64,000 nucleotides of DNA from an uncultured Schlesneria sp. (GTDB lineage Bacteria; Planctomycetota; Planctomycetia; Planctomycetales; Planctomycetaceae). The notes beneath the pieces were generated by a model that did no database searches, was not told the DNA's origin, and saw only the letters and a program-made list of their open reading frames with translations. The translations under genes were made by a program, and so were the position numbers. Location: assembly GCA_903858935.1 (NCBI GenBank), contig CAIOKO010000258.1, forward strand, positions 62,001 through 126,000, written 5' to 3'. Every line of letters begins with the position of its first letter. The first letter of the stretch is position 1. Positions 10,705 to 19,647 of this stretch are shown here, one piece after another.

Positions 10705-11829
10705 TCATGCTGCGGGACGCGGTTGGATGGATTGATCGCTCTCAGCCTCGCGCATTCCCGTTTTTACCAGGCGGACACACCATGCCATCACTAATATCAC
10801 GGCGATCGCTACGACGACAAAGACTCCAAAGCCGCCAACGTTCGCGGCTTCGACGTGGCGCGGATACAAGCTGGCAAAATCCATAGCACTGATACGAATT
10901 GCCTCTCGAATCACGGAAATACCCACCAGCGTTATCAACGCGCCTGTCGTCGCGATCGATAATCCAACAAGTTCCAGACGATTAGATCGCCACTGAAAGC
11001 TCCAACCGATCATCTGCAAGATCGCACCGCTGATGGCTAACAACACGTAGGGAAGGGAAAAGGTTCCGAACACGAGACTTTTTGATGCAGTGCCAGAAAG
11101 CGCAATGTAAGTCGTCCCCGCAATGAGTGAAGTGATAATCCCGCAAATCGACATTCCTGCCAGCGAACGAATGCCGGCTACTGAACTGCCATCCGACTGC
11201 GACGATTGGCGATAATGCAATTGCCATCCAACAATGACAGACATCGTTGCGAACGAACCGCCGATCCAGACCAGCATTCTCAGGATGACTGCAACAACAG
11301 AAAACGGTAAACGACCTGTCGTGTAGACTTCCGGCCAATTGGCCTCGCTGTTCGCCAGCAGATGATTCACCGTCCAACAGAATCCGACGAAAACAAAGCT
11401 GGTTGATGTCGCCAGAACGACAGCAACTCGCACACCATACGGCCAGTTCCATAACATTCGACTTTTGATCAGATACAAAAGATAGAACGCGACTATCAGG
11501 ACGGGAACGACCACGACCCATCGCCACCATAACAAGAGATTGGCGGTGTAAAACTGGTATTGATAGACGATCTGAATGAACAATAACGGAGCGACCCCTG
11601 CCGTGATGGCAGCACTCAGCAAGAACGGCATCCAGTCACGCAGCGTCGCTGCTAACGACTGTTCGGTCAGGTGCGTCGTCCGACCCTGCCTGATTGTCGC
11701 CCAGGTCAAATACAGACTGCCTGCCAGAACGTAATGCATGAAGGCCTGGTGCAGGACGAATGTCAGCAGGAACAGCGTTACATAAACTGCAGTGGGATGC
11801 GGTAAGCCAATGGGAAAAATCGCATTCAT
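10705..11829 (-). CDS. multi-spanning membrane subunit of a bd-like oxidase module
   Basis: This 374-residue protein has eight to nine hydrophobic helices and almost no soluble domain. The first helix contains FVLHQAFMHYVLAG, with two histidines in a membrane context that could ligate haem. It starts 30 bases after the stop of the bd-like subunit I gene, in the same direction, so it is most likely the second subunit (in the place of CydB). An upstream in-frame TTG at 11841 is possible; the ATG at 11829 starting MNAIFPIG is preferred. Sequence resemblance to classical CydB is not obvious by eye, so the assignment rests on operon position and topology. The C-terminus is a short basic, soluble tail. 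Confidence 0.65.
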   Translation of the reverse strand: MNAIFPIGLPHPTAVYVTLFLLTFVLHQAFMHYVLAGSLYLTWATIRQGRTTHLTEQSLAATLRDWMPFLLSAAITAGVAPLLFIQIVYQYQFYTANLLLWWRWVVVVPVLIVAFYLLYLIKSRMLWNWPYGVRVAVVLATSTSFVFVGFCWTVNHLLANSEANWPEVYTTGRLPFSVVAVILRMLVWIGGSFATMSVIVGWQLHYRQSSQSDGSSVAGIRSLAGMSICGIITSLIAGTTYIALSGTASKSLVFGTFSLPYVLLAISGAILQMIGWSFQWRSNRLELVGLSIATTGALITLVGISVIREAIRISAMDFASLYPRHVEAANVGGFGVFVVVAIAVILVMAWCVRLVKTGMREAESDQSIQPRPAA

Positions 11830-11859
11830 AGCGTTAACCAACCCTGTGTTTCATTCGCG

Positions 11860-13275
11860 TTAACGAGAAGAAGTCCGCTTGCGGTTCTGTGCGAAGTCGC
11901 CAGGTGCCGTTCCCGCTTCCTCCAGCCAGACCGCAATCTGCGCGAGCGTCTCAGGGCTTTCACTGGCTGGCCAATTAATCGGCCGGTGATCACTGGACCA
12001 ATTGACGAACTGGACGAGCGACTCCACTTCATTTGCTGTACCCGCGAACGGCGGCATAAACGGCTTTGTATGTTGGAGTTTTGCGAAATTGATCCGCATC
12101 TGATTTTCGTCCCACGAACCCGTCAGCTCCGCCACGGCATTGGTTCCGTGGAGCGTGTGGCAGACACTGCACTGACGACGAAAGACTTTCGCTCCGATGC
12201 GGACCTGGTCATTGGGATATTGTGCATCCTGGCGCAGTCCGTATCGATCATTGCTCAGGCATCCGACCTCTCGCAAATGCGCCACTTCATCAGGTTTGAT
12301 CGAGTTCGAATAAAGCAAATGTCGGATGGAGTACGGCTTGCGTGAGCCTTCGCGGACGAATTCACCTCCTGCCGTGGCCCCAAATGCCAGCATGAGCATC
12401 AACGATGCGGTGGCTCCGTTGATATACAACCGCTGCAGGACCATTCCGATGATCGCATAAGCCCCGATCGCCAATGACGAACCGATCGAGATGCTGAAGA
12501 ACAGCATCATGGCCGGGCTGCCCCCCAGGACCCAGCTTCGACTGTCCGCGGGCATGACGGCGAGAAACCAGATGCCAAGAAATGGCATCAGCACCATGGG
12601 AATCAAGAGATGTGCCGCTCGGTTGATCAAGGCGCGTCTTGCCTCTCGGTCGAGTGAACTCATTAAGTTTGTCACAACGCATGCGGCGAGGGCGGACAGC
12701 GTCATCGAGACGACGGTTCGAAACAACAAACTTGGCCAGAAGCTCGGGTTAAAAAAGCCGTCGAAAACGTTTCGCGTTTCCAACCACCGACCAGGGGTCA
12801 GTTGCCATGACAAAATGCCATTGATGACAAACAGGCTCAACCACGAAGCGATCGCATAAATCGCCAGCAGCGTGATCGCCGAGCGGTCATTCAACCGGGA
12901 ATGGTATCGGTAGAAACAATATCCCGAAACGATTTCGAGACAGAAGAAGGTCCACTCGGTGGCCCACAACCAATGAAAATTATCGACCATGGCGCCAATC
13001 GTCGCGGGACTGACCTGGATTGCTGTAAACCAGATTCCAACTCCGGTCAGTGCTCCGACAACAAAACTGATCAAGACGAGCAGCTTGAAATAACCTTCAA
13101 CAAACTGACGAGCGTGAGGTTCACGCCCCGTCATTGCCAGCCACTGGAAATAACAGAGTAATATTCCACCACCCACAGCAAACTGGGCGAGAAAGACGTG
13201 CACTATCGCCACCCCTGCCATGACTAGTCCTGGCATCAGCGGGCCGTAGTCATTGATGGGATAGACGTCTGACAT
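11860..13275 (-). CDS. cytochrome bd-type oxidase subunit I-like protein with C-terminal cytochrome c domain
   Basis: A 471-residue protein. The first 320 residues hold about nine membrane helices with CydA-like features: His26 in the first helix (AIVHVFLAQFAVGGG), the acidic pair in ATEWTFFCLEIVSG, and GVGIWFTAIQVSP. The last 130 residues form a soluble domain with a c-type haem motif CSVCH (Cys369, Cys372, His373) and a downstream Met (KPFMPPF) suitable as sixth ligand. Classical CydA lacks this domain; the bd superfamily has branches that carry haem c and probably take electrons from cytochrome c. The ATG at 13275 is chosen because GAGAGGGG stands just upstream and the protein then starts like CydA. 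Electron donor and reaction (oxygen reduction) are inferred. Confidence 0.8.
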   Translation of the reverse strand: MSDVYPINDYGPLMPGLVMAGVAIVHVFLAQFAVGGGILLCYFQWLAMTGREPHARQFVEGYFKLLVLISFVVGALTGVGIWFTAIQVSPATIGAMVDNFHWLWATEWTFFCLEIVSGYCFYRYHSRLNDRSAITLLAIYAIASWLSLFVINGILSWQLTPGRWLETRNVFDGFFNPSFWPSLLFRTVVSMTLSALAACVVTNLMSSLDREARRALINRAAHLLIPMVLMPFLGIWFLAVMPADSRSWVLGGSPAMMLFFSISIGSSLAIGAYAIIGMVLQRLYINGATASLMLMLAFGATAGGEFVREGSRKPYSIRHLLYSNSIKPDEVAHLREVGCLSNDRYGLRQDAQYPNDQVRIGAKVFRRQCSVCHTLHGTNAVAELTGSWDENQMRINFAKLQHTKPFMPPFAGTANEVESLVQFVNWSSDHRPINWPASESPETLAQIAVWLEEAGTAPGDFAQNRKRTSSR

Positions 13276-13394
13276 TTCGTGAGCCCCTCTCTTCAGTGTT
13301 ATAGTGCGAACGTCCTGCAGAAACACACTCAGCACAACAGAAGCGCAACAATTCCGTTAATTGATAACGCTCACGGGATGTGACATCTCGTCGT

Positions 13395-14684
13395 TCAAGT
13401 TGCGATCAGATTCAATGTCCCTGTGCTGCTGCCGAACTCATCGGTTTCAACACCGAGGTGCTGGAGCATCGTGACAAACAAATTACACAGGGGCTTATTA
13501 TGATCCCGGCTAAAGGCAACGTGCTGACCGTGTCGCAAGCCGCCTCCACCAATCAGGATGGGCAGGTTCGTGTTGTCATGCGTGTTCGCGTCACCCATGT
13601 TGCTTCCAAACAGGATCATCGTGCGGTCGAGCAGACGGTCTTCACCTTCGCGAGTTACAGAGAGTTGCTGAAGCAACTTGCGGAGCATCACCATCTGCTG
13701 ATGGTCGGCATCCTGAAGTTGTAGCAGTTTGGTTTCCGACTGACCGTGATGGCTGAGATTATGATAGTCCTCCGTCGTGTTCTGGTTCGGATGCAGCTTG
13801 AACACCGGAGTTGCGAAGGCATCGACCATCAGCGTCACGATCCGTGTCGAATCGGACTCCATCGCCAGTCGGGCCATCGACAACATCAAATCGAACTTTT
13901 CAAAGAATAGTTTCTGGTCGCGAATGTCTTCCGGCAGGGTTTGATCGGTCATTGGTTTGGGACGCAGTTCCCATTGTCGAGCCGCCTGGATGCGTTCTTC
14001 GATTTCTCGAACTGAAGTCAGGTATTGATCCAGCCGCGACTGATCATCGCGACCCAATTGTCTCCGAAAACGCCGGGTGTCATCGAGCAGAGTGTCAAGA
14101 ATACTGCTGCGTTCCTCGAGCCGAAGTTGCTCCTTGCGAACAGAATCTGCATCGCCCTGGATAAACATTTTGCGGAATAGCGCCGGAGCGCTGTCGTCTG
14201 CCGGCAGCAGTACTCCGTCACGAGTCCAGGAAAGACTTCGGTTTGCCTTGTCGATATTCACTCCCAGGTTCAGCGTCGGGAATCGCGTGACTGGCCCGAG
14301 TCGCTCGGCAGCGAATTGATCCAGTGAGATTGTATTACGGAAACCACTTTTAGTTGGTCCGCGTGCTCCCGTGAGAAAACAGTTCTCGGTGCTGTGTCCC
14401 CCTTCCACATCAGGATGCGACAGGCCGCTGATGACCGTGAAATCGTTGCGACAATCGGCCAGATCCTGAAGATAGGGGGACAGTTCATAATCACGCCCGT
14501 TCGATTTGGGAAAAAACGACTTGGGCAACACACCCAGGTTATTTGAGATTAACAGCATTCGGCGTGGAGTCTGAGATGCCTTTTCCTTTCCTGAGAGGGA
14601 TCGCACGCCGTCGAGCAGTGGCAAAGCCAGAGTGACTCCTGCTGCACGAAGAAATCGCCGCCGATCGAATTGTCTTGGCATCAT
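13395..14684 (-). CDS. DUF1552 protein with Tat signal
   Basis: A 429-residue exported protein of family DUF1552. The N-terminus is a twin-arginine signal (FDRRRFLRAAGVTLALPLL). Family hallmarks are SNNLGVLPKSFFP, SGLSHPDVEGGHSTENCFLTG, and near the C-terminus LFGSNMGDANTHDNTNLPILIGG. It follows the DUF1592-type gene with a four-base overlap ATGA (14681-14684), so translation is probably coupled; GGAAGG lies six bases before the ATG. DUF1552 and DUF1592-type genes occur together throughout planctomycetes in the same way as DUF1501 and DUF1553. The biochemical function is unknown; secretion and pairing with a haem protein point to a periplasmic redox or polymer-degrading role. Confidence 0.9.
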   Translation of the reverse strand: MMPRQFDRRRFLRAAGVTLALPLLDGVRSLSGKEKASQTPRRMLLISNNLGVLPKSFFPKSNGRDYELSPYLQDLADCRNDFTVISGLSHPDVEGGHSTENCFLTGARGPTKSGFRNTISLDQFAAERLGPVTRFPTLNLGVNIDKANRSLSWTRDGVLLPADDSAPALFRKMFIQGDADSVRKEQLRLEERSSILDTLLDDTRRFRRQLGRDDQSRLDQYLTSVREIEERIQAARQWELRPKPMTDQTLPEDIRDQKLFFEKFDLMLSMARLAMESDSTRIVTLMVDAFATPVFKLHPNQNTTEDYHNLSHHGQSETKLLQLQDADHQQMVMLRKLLQQLSVTREGEDRLLDRTMILFGSNMGDANTHDNTNLPILIGGGGLRHGQHVAFSRDHNKPLCNLFVTMLQHLGVETDEFGSSTGTLNLIAT

Positions 14685-17353
14685 CGGCAACCTTCCTTTC
14701 CGAGAAAGATCCGACTTTGCACAATCGCGTGAATCAGTTCGCGGACCCGAAAGTGATTTTTCTCACATGCATCAAGCATCGATTCGATCTCGTCCCGATC
14801 TGCGAAACGGACCGGGGTACCGGTTGAGTAAAGTGTCAACAGTTGTAGAAGGTTTCGAGCCAACTGCCGCTGATTGCTGGAAAGGATCGCCTTGAGTTCG
14901 TGAATGTTGGCGAATTTTCGACCGTCGCGAAGTTGACCGCTCGGGTCGACTGGTTCAGCGAGAGTGTAGGCGAAATCGTGACCAGCTCGGTCAATGCCTG
15001 CAACCGTTTCTCCTTGTTCAAGACCTCGATAACGTGACCGCCAGCCGCCGAGAATATCGAAATTCTCCAGCGCCAGTCCTACGGGATCAAACCTCGCATG
15101 ACAGGCCGAACAGGAGTCCGATTGTGTATGCTGGAACAGCAACTCGCGAATCGTCTTCGCTCCGCGAATATCTGGTTCGACGGCGGGAACACTTTTCGGA
15201 GGCGGCGGTGGCGGTTGCCCAATCAGTCGCTCCATGATCCAGGCGCCGCGAATGACGGGTGATGTCGACGTGCCATTTGCTGTCACCTTGAGAATTGCCG
15301 CCTGTGTCAGCAATCCACCGTAAGGGCTCCCTTCGGGTAGCGTGACCTTTCTAATACTCGATCCAGATAATGGCTCCAATCCATAGTGCAGCGCAAGTCG
15401 GTCGTTCGCGTAAACAAAATCTGCGTCGATCAGCAGACGCGCCGGCAGATTGTCCCGAATCATCGCGGTAAAGAACGTGCGCGTCTCTCTCTCCATCGAT
15501 TCAATCAGATAATTATCAAACCGATACTCAGGATAAAGGCGGATATCCGGCTCATCGCGTCTGATCTGTCTCAGATTGAGCCAGTAATTGGTAAAGTTTT
15601 CAACGTATCGCTCGAACCCTGGCCCCTCGATCAGTCGATCGGTCTCGCGTCTCAGGGTTTCAGCATCGCGTAGAGCGCCCTCCCGGGCCAGCTTCATCAA
15701 CGCCTCATCGGGACGAGTGTTCGTAAGAAAATGTGATAGCCGGGAAGCGATGGCGTATTGATCCATCTCGCCTGGAGACGGGTCTGACGGTTCCGGAACA
15801 TACAGAAAGTGAATGGAACATAGGAAGGCCTTGTAGCCAGCAAGTAGCGCCTCTGAAAACGGACGACCTTGTTCAAGCTGATCGAGAACGAGTCGTTCAT
15901 AGGCCTGGATCACATCGTCCTGAATCGGTTCTCGTGCAGCGAGATTGATAAACCGTCGCACGAGGCGTTTAGCGTCTTCGACCGGATCCTTTGGAACGAT
16001 CTCGGGCCCGAAATCATCAAACAACACCTGGTGTGATCGCGGGGGCCATATTTCGGATGGGATTGGTCCTTCGACTTCGAGCCACTGAAATGCAATTCCC
16101 GGTTGACCTTCTTTGGGAAATGGAGGGTAACGATATGTCGGCGGGCCGCCATTGACATTACGAGCCAATGGGACAGGCAAGCCCAATAGACTGTATTCGA
16201 CTGTTTCTGTGGGGAGCAGTCGAATCGTCGTTTCGTAAACACCAATTTCAGGTTGAATGTCCAGGACGCCACCTGTGGCACGGACATCGCCCGAGACGTC
16301 CGGTCCAGACGGCTTCCGTGCTCGAAACGTCATTGGGACCGGCCGCGTGGCAGGCTTCAGTTCAAAACCTGGAGTCTGCAGTACGGCCCGGGCCGAGAAG
16401 CGAACACGATACTCACCCGGCAGTCCGACCACAAAGCCTTGTGGATACCCATAGTAAGGCCAGTGCGCAGAACGGAACAATGCGAGTTCAAGTTCTGCAC
16501 GATCTTTGATCGCGTTAAGGTCCCGTGTATCGACCGCCTTGTTGTCGATCGCAAAGAACATGGCTTCACGTTCGCCGAACGTACTGGTTTCTGAGAATAA
16601 TCGTGTGCCGGTCGCGCGATACTTTACGACGGCGGGCGGTTGTGGACCGCTGGCTTTCGCCTGCCGCAGGGCGCTATCTGCTGCATCGAGAAATGCGGCC
16701 AACTGAACTCGTGAGATATCCAGAACCGCGGTCGTCTTGTTAAAGCGACGGGCCTCACGATCTTCCGGCAGCATGTCGCGAATATCGAGCAGTGGCAGGC
16801 ACAGCACATCTCGCAAGTTCTGCTCGACCTCTTCACGTGTCAACCGTCGCATTGGTCCGCGCCCGTTCGCTGAAATATCCGCTCGATCAGCGTGTGCAAT
16901 CGCGTCGTCGAGCATTTTTTCCAATGCCAAGCGTTCATTGATTGGCATTGCGCCTGCATCAGGTGGCATTTCACCCGCTTCAATTCGATCATGCATCAGA
17001 ATCCAGCGGTCACGAACGGCTCGATCATCGAGAGTGAACGACAGCGACGTAAGGTCGAGCCTTCCTTCTGCAGATGCTCCGTGATGGCATTCAACGCAGG
17101 TTCTCGTGATGATTGCGTCAATGACCTCCGGTCGCTCCGTCGCGGATAAACTTGGAGCACACAAAAACGATAACTGACACACCAGACGTGCAATCGCCGC
17201 AAATCGCACCCCAATAAGAACTTGGAATGTGCGTGCGACCGAGACAAAGCCTCGATGGGATAATGTGAGTTTCCTGAGCCGTTGACGAGTTTTCTCAGTT
17301 TCCACCTGATGACGACGACGCGGGCATTTTTCGGGGCTGTGATGTCGCGTCAT
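14681..17353 (-). CDS. DUF1587/1592/1588/1585 cytochrome-type exported protein
   Basis: About 890 residues. The order is an N-terminal basic and hydrophobic leader ending near SLSATERP, a c-type haem motif CVECHHG, then LTREEVEQNLRDVL (DUF1587), a beta-rich carbohydrate-binding-like stretch, DUF1592 (the SRLSHFLTNTRPDEALM region), DUF1588 (RGAWIMERLIGQPPPPPPKSV with CSACHARFDPVG, a second haem-like motif) and DUF1585 at the end. This mosaic is a planctomycete/verrucomicrobial signature. The start is uncertain: the frame is open to 17425, and 17353 is the first ATG giving a plausible leader, though it is unusually long. Translationally linked to the DUF1552 gene. Probably a periplasmic multi-haem protein; function inferred from family context only. 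Confidence 0.88.
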   Translation of the reverse strand: MTRHHSPEKCPRRRHQVETEKTRQRLRKLTLSHRGFVSVARTFQVLIGVRFAAIARLVCQLSFLCAPSLSATERPEVIDAIITRTCVECHHGASAEGRLDLTSLSFTLDDRAVRDRWILMHDRIEAGEMPPDAGAMPINERLALEKMLDDAIAHADRADISANGRGPMRRLTREEVEQNLRDVLCLPLLDIRDMLPEDREARRFNKTTAVLDISRVQLAAFLDAADSALRQAKASGPQPPAVVKYRATGTRLFSETSTFGEREAMFFAIDNKAVDTRDLNAIKDRAELELALFRSAHWPYYGYPQGFVVGLPGEYRVRFSARAVLQTPGFELKPATRPVPMTFRARKPSGPDVSGDVRATGGVLDIQPEIGVYETTIRLLPTETVEYSLLGLPVPLARNVNGGPPTYRYPPFPKEGQPGIAFQWLEVEGPIPSEIWPPRSHQVLFDDFGPEIVPKDPVEDAKRLVRRFINLAAREPIQDDVIQAYERLVLDQLEQGRPFSEALLAGYKAFLCSIHFLYVPEPSDPSPGEMDQYAIASRLSHFLTNTRPDEALMKLAREGALRDAETLRRETDRLIEGPGFERYVENFTNYWLNLRQIRRDEPDIRLYPEYRFDNYLIESMERETRTFFTAMIRDNLPARLLIDADFVYANDRLALHYGLEPLSGSSIRKVTLPEGSPYGGLLTQAAILKVTANGTSTSPVIRGAWIMERLIGQPPPPPPKSVPAVEPDIRGAKTIRELLFQHTQSDSCSACHARFDPVGLALENFDILGGWRSRYRGLEQGETVAGIDRAGHDFAYTLAEPVDPSGQLRDGRKFANIHELKAILSSNQRQLARNLLQLLTLYSTGTPVRFADRDEIESMLDACEKNHFRVRELIHAIVQSRIFLGKEGCR

Positions 17354-17684
17354 TGTATTGCACTCAACCCGCCAATGTTCGATCCAGCCGACCGACGAGA
17401 GTGGCCGCAAACCTAAAAGCGTCATTTCAACGTTTTACAGCATCTGAATCTGTGAGTAAATCATTGGAACGCCGCGCAGACCTTGCCTGGGAGTTGTCTT
17501 TCCTGGCAATTCTCGACACTCATCGGATATCAGATTTTGGAAATTGAAAACGGCGAGACACAAGCCGGTGCTGCGGCCTCCCATCGCAAGCGCAGACAAT
17601 TCATGGAGACTGGAAACCCCCACGCTGTAATCTGAGATCCACTCCACGCAAACACGCGGGAAGGTGGTCGTGACGGCGCAAAAA

Positions 17685-17711
17685 AATCGTCGTGGTTTAA
17701 CCACGACGATT
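17685..17711. terminator. perfect 13-bp palindrome, likely transcription terminator
   Basis: Arms AATCGTCGTGGTT and AACCACGACGATT are perfectly complementary around one T. On the minus strand the stem is followed by a T-run (complement of the A-run at 17681-17686), which fits a factor-independent terminator for the DUF1559-lipoprotein transcript coming from 19073. Confidence 0.65.
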
Positions 17712-17821
17712 CTGGAGTTTTTCAACAGCCACCGCGTTTCGCGGAAGGTCTATCAACTTTTTTGTAGAACATTTCCAGCCTGCACGCAAATCTCAGTTCT
17801 CAGGCTGAAAACAACTGTTGT

Positions 17822-17839
17822 AATAAGGATGCCCTTATT
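17822..17839 (-). terminator. possible weak hairpin after lipoprotein gene
   Basis: AATAAGG and CCTTATT flank a four-base loop about 33 bases beyond the lipoprotein stop. It is AT-rich and weak; the stronger palindrome at 17685 is the better terminator. Confidence 0.3.
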
Positions 17840-17871
17840 CAACTTACAAAAACCGAAAACAACGGAGCAGC

Positions 17872-18036
17872 CTATTTAGGCCGTTCCAGCGTCATCACTG
17901 GTCCAGTTTCTGCCTGATCATCAGCTCTCTCTTTCGTTGCCGCCTTGGCATCTTCAACCGAAACCGATTCCGACGACGAGGAACAACCGACGAGCATAAG
18001 AACAGCAATCAATGAGTATTGTTTGAACGAGCGCAA
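17872..18036 (-). CDS. small lipoprotein following DUF1559 gene
   Basis: A 54-residue open frame too short for usual cut-offs. It has a basic N-terminus, a hydrophobic stretch and a lipobox LVGC followed by a serine run, then an acidic and Lys-rich tail ending MTLERPK. This is a textbook type II signal peptide, so the product should be a membrane-anchored lipoprotein. The start is TTG at 18036, eight bases after a good GGAAGG site; another TTG at 18042 is possible. It lies 62 bases downstream of the DUF1559 gene in the same direction. Small lipoproteins are frequently found next to DUF1559 genes in planctomycetes. Function unknown. Confidence 0.72.
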   Translation of the reverse strand: MRSFKQYSLIAVLMLVGCSSSSESVSVEDAKAATKERADDQAETGPVMTLERPK

Positions 18037-18098
18037 AATCAATTCCTTCCCTTGACGAAGTCAATCTCCGAGGTTTCTAAAACAAAAATCAGGGTCGG

Positions 18099-19073
18099 TC
18101 AGAAGTCCCCGACAACATGACCGTCGGCGGCACCTGCCAAATACTGTTTAAAAAGCACGCCATCGACATTGATCGAGATCGCTCGTACTGCCCCGTCACC
18201 CATCGCGAAGTGAACCAGTCCGTCGTGGGCTGACGAGAATCGATACCACGCCGGAGTACTGCTCAGACCATAGCCGGTCACCATCATTCCCGATCCAATC
18301 CACGTATGGGAGTAGTTGAGGACCTTTGGATTCGTCGATAGTGGATCACCCACAGCTTCGCCGAACAATAGCGTGTTCGATGTCCCGTCGAGGAAGTCCC
18401 CAAACCGATTCGGATGTCTCTTCAAAAAGGCTCCCTTGTAGAGGTCAAACCCACTGATGTCCGCAAAGTAGCCGGCGACCCCGAGATAGTTCGTGGGAGC
18501 AACAGGATCCCAGCCGCTCGCAACGGAACCGGTCCGTCCTTCAATGGTTCCCGATGTCCCGTTCAAGTACTCGTTAATGCGGGTAAAAAATCCAGCTTGA
18601 GGTACTTTGGCGTTGGTGGATGGACAGAGAAACCCAGGAATTGTATTCAACGACGCGTTGTAGCAACCATCCACGTTGAACCACGGGTATTGCCCATACA
18701 ACGCCACGTTGATCTGATCTTTCTCGAGTGTCGCGTAGAGCGGAGCCTGATCGATGAATGGAAGCAAAAACACGAGTGGGCTGACGTAGGACTGATTGCC
18801 TCCAGCGGTAATCGAAATCGGATCTTTTGCTCCGAGGTATCCAGATGGCATCGTGCCATTCGTACTTTCGAAATTGTGGGCTGCCAGTGCTAATTGCTTC
18901 AGATTATTGCGACATTGCGTTCGCCGAGCGGATTCACGCGCCTGCTGAACCGCGGGCAACAAGAGCGCGATCAGCACCGCAATAATTGCGATGACGACCA
19001 ACAGTTCGATCAATGTGAAGCCAGCTCTTGGCAAATTCACAGGGTGAGACTTACGCGTGACTAATCGCTTCAT
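18099..19073 (-). CDS. DUF1559 prepilin-like protein
   Basis: A 324-residue protein with a type IV pilin/type II secretion pseudopilin N-terminus: after a short basic leader, PRAGFTLIELLVVIAIIAVLIALLLPAVQQAR, with cleavage expected after the Gly before FTLIE. This is followed by the DUF1559 body (RRTQCRNNLKQLALAAHNFE, then GRTGSVASGWDPVAPTNYLGVAGY) and the typical C-terminal HDGLVHFAMGDGAVRAISINVD. DUF1559 proteins are present in dozens of copies in planctomycete genomes and are thought to build surface filaments or secretion-related structures. The ATG at 19073 is preceded by GGAAGGAAAAGTT. It leads a two-gene unit with the small lipoprotein at 17872. Confidence 0.93.
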   Translation of the reverse strand: MKRLVTRKSHPVNLPRAGFTLIELLVVIAIIAVLIALLLPAVQQARESARRTQCRNNLKQLALAAHNFESTNGTMPSGYLGAKDPISITAGGNQSYVSPLVFLLPFIDQAPLYATLEKDQINVALYGQYPWFNVDGCYNASLNTIPGFLCPSTNAKVPQAGFFTRINEYLNGTSGTIEGRTGSVASGWDPVAPTNYLGVAGYFADISGFDLYKGAFLKRHPNRFGDFLDGTSNTLLFGEAVGDPLSTNPKVLNYSHTWIGSGMMVTGYGLSSTPAWYRFSSAHDGLVHFAMGDGAVRAISINVDGVLFKQYLAGAADGHVVGDF

Positions 19074-19637
19074 AACTTTTCCTTCCAGAATCGATCTAAA
19101 ATAAAAATCCGAAACAGGAACATTTCGAACCTTGAAACAACTTTGCGAACAGGTTCGCAATATGCGTTCCGTTCGTCGAAGTTTTTCGAAAGACCTTAAC
19201 GGAGGATGAAATCAATATCTTCGTTTTTCACGAGAAATTAAGGGTTGCGGCATCATTGGAATAAGGAAGCCTGCTTCGGAAACACGAAGCCACATCGAAG
19301 AGACTGATATGGCATGAGCGAACTTGGTTACTGTGAGGAAATCATCAAGATTGCATCAATTCTGTGCGAAGGCTCGCAGCAATTAAGGTAAAAGCCGTTC
19401 GAAGTAACCGTACAAGTAAGGACTTGCGCATGGGACAGCCAGCAAGCACCGTCGCAACAGAAATGCGCTGTTAAATACTATGTATTGATGTAGAGATTTT
19501 GCGACATCGATGTTCCTAACATCGATGTCTTCAGCACACCGTACACCTGATCAGGTTAAATTTGTTCCAGAACCAGGAAAATGCCGTGTGCTGGAGACTT
19601 GCGCCTGACGTTCGATATCTGAGCGTTTCCGGCATTT
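19074..19637. other. upstream region of DUF1559 gene
   Basis: About 560 bases between the sulfatase stop and the DUF1559 start. It should hold the DUF1559 promoter. The only structure noted is the interrupted inverted repeat at 19573-19647. No gene seen. Confidence 0.45.
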
Positions 19638-19647
19638 TTATTCCTGG
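19573..19647. repeat. interrupted inverted repeat at sulfatase 3' end
   Basis: CCAGGAAAATGCCG at 19573-19586 is matched in inverse orientation by CGGCATTTTTATTCCTGG at 19630-19647, with a four-base difference in one arm and a loop of about 43 bases. The right arm lies in the last codons of the sulfatase gene, so it could terminate that transcript. Confidence 0.4.

Larger units (their letters stand above)
17354..17871. other. intergenic gap with terminator-like palindromes
   Basis: About 520 bases between the lipoprotein stop and the start of the DUF1592-type gene. It contains the strong palindrome at 17685-17711 and a weaker stem at 17822-17839. No gene is supportable. Confidence 0.5.
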
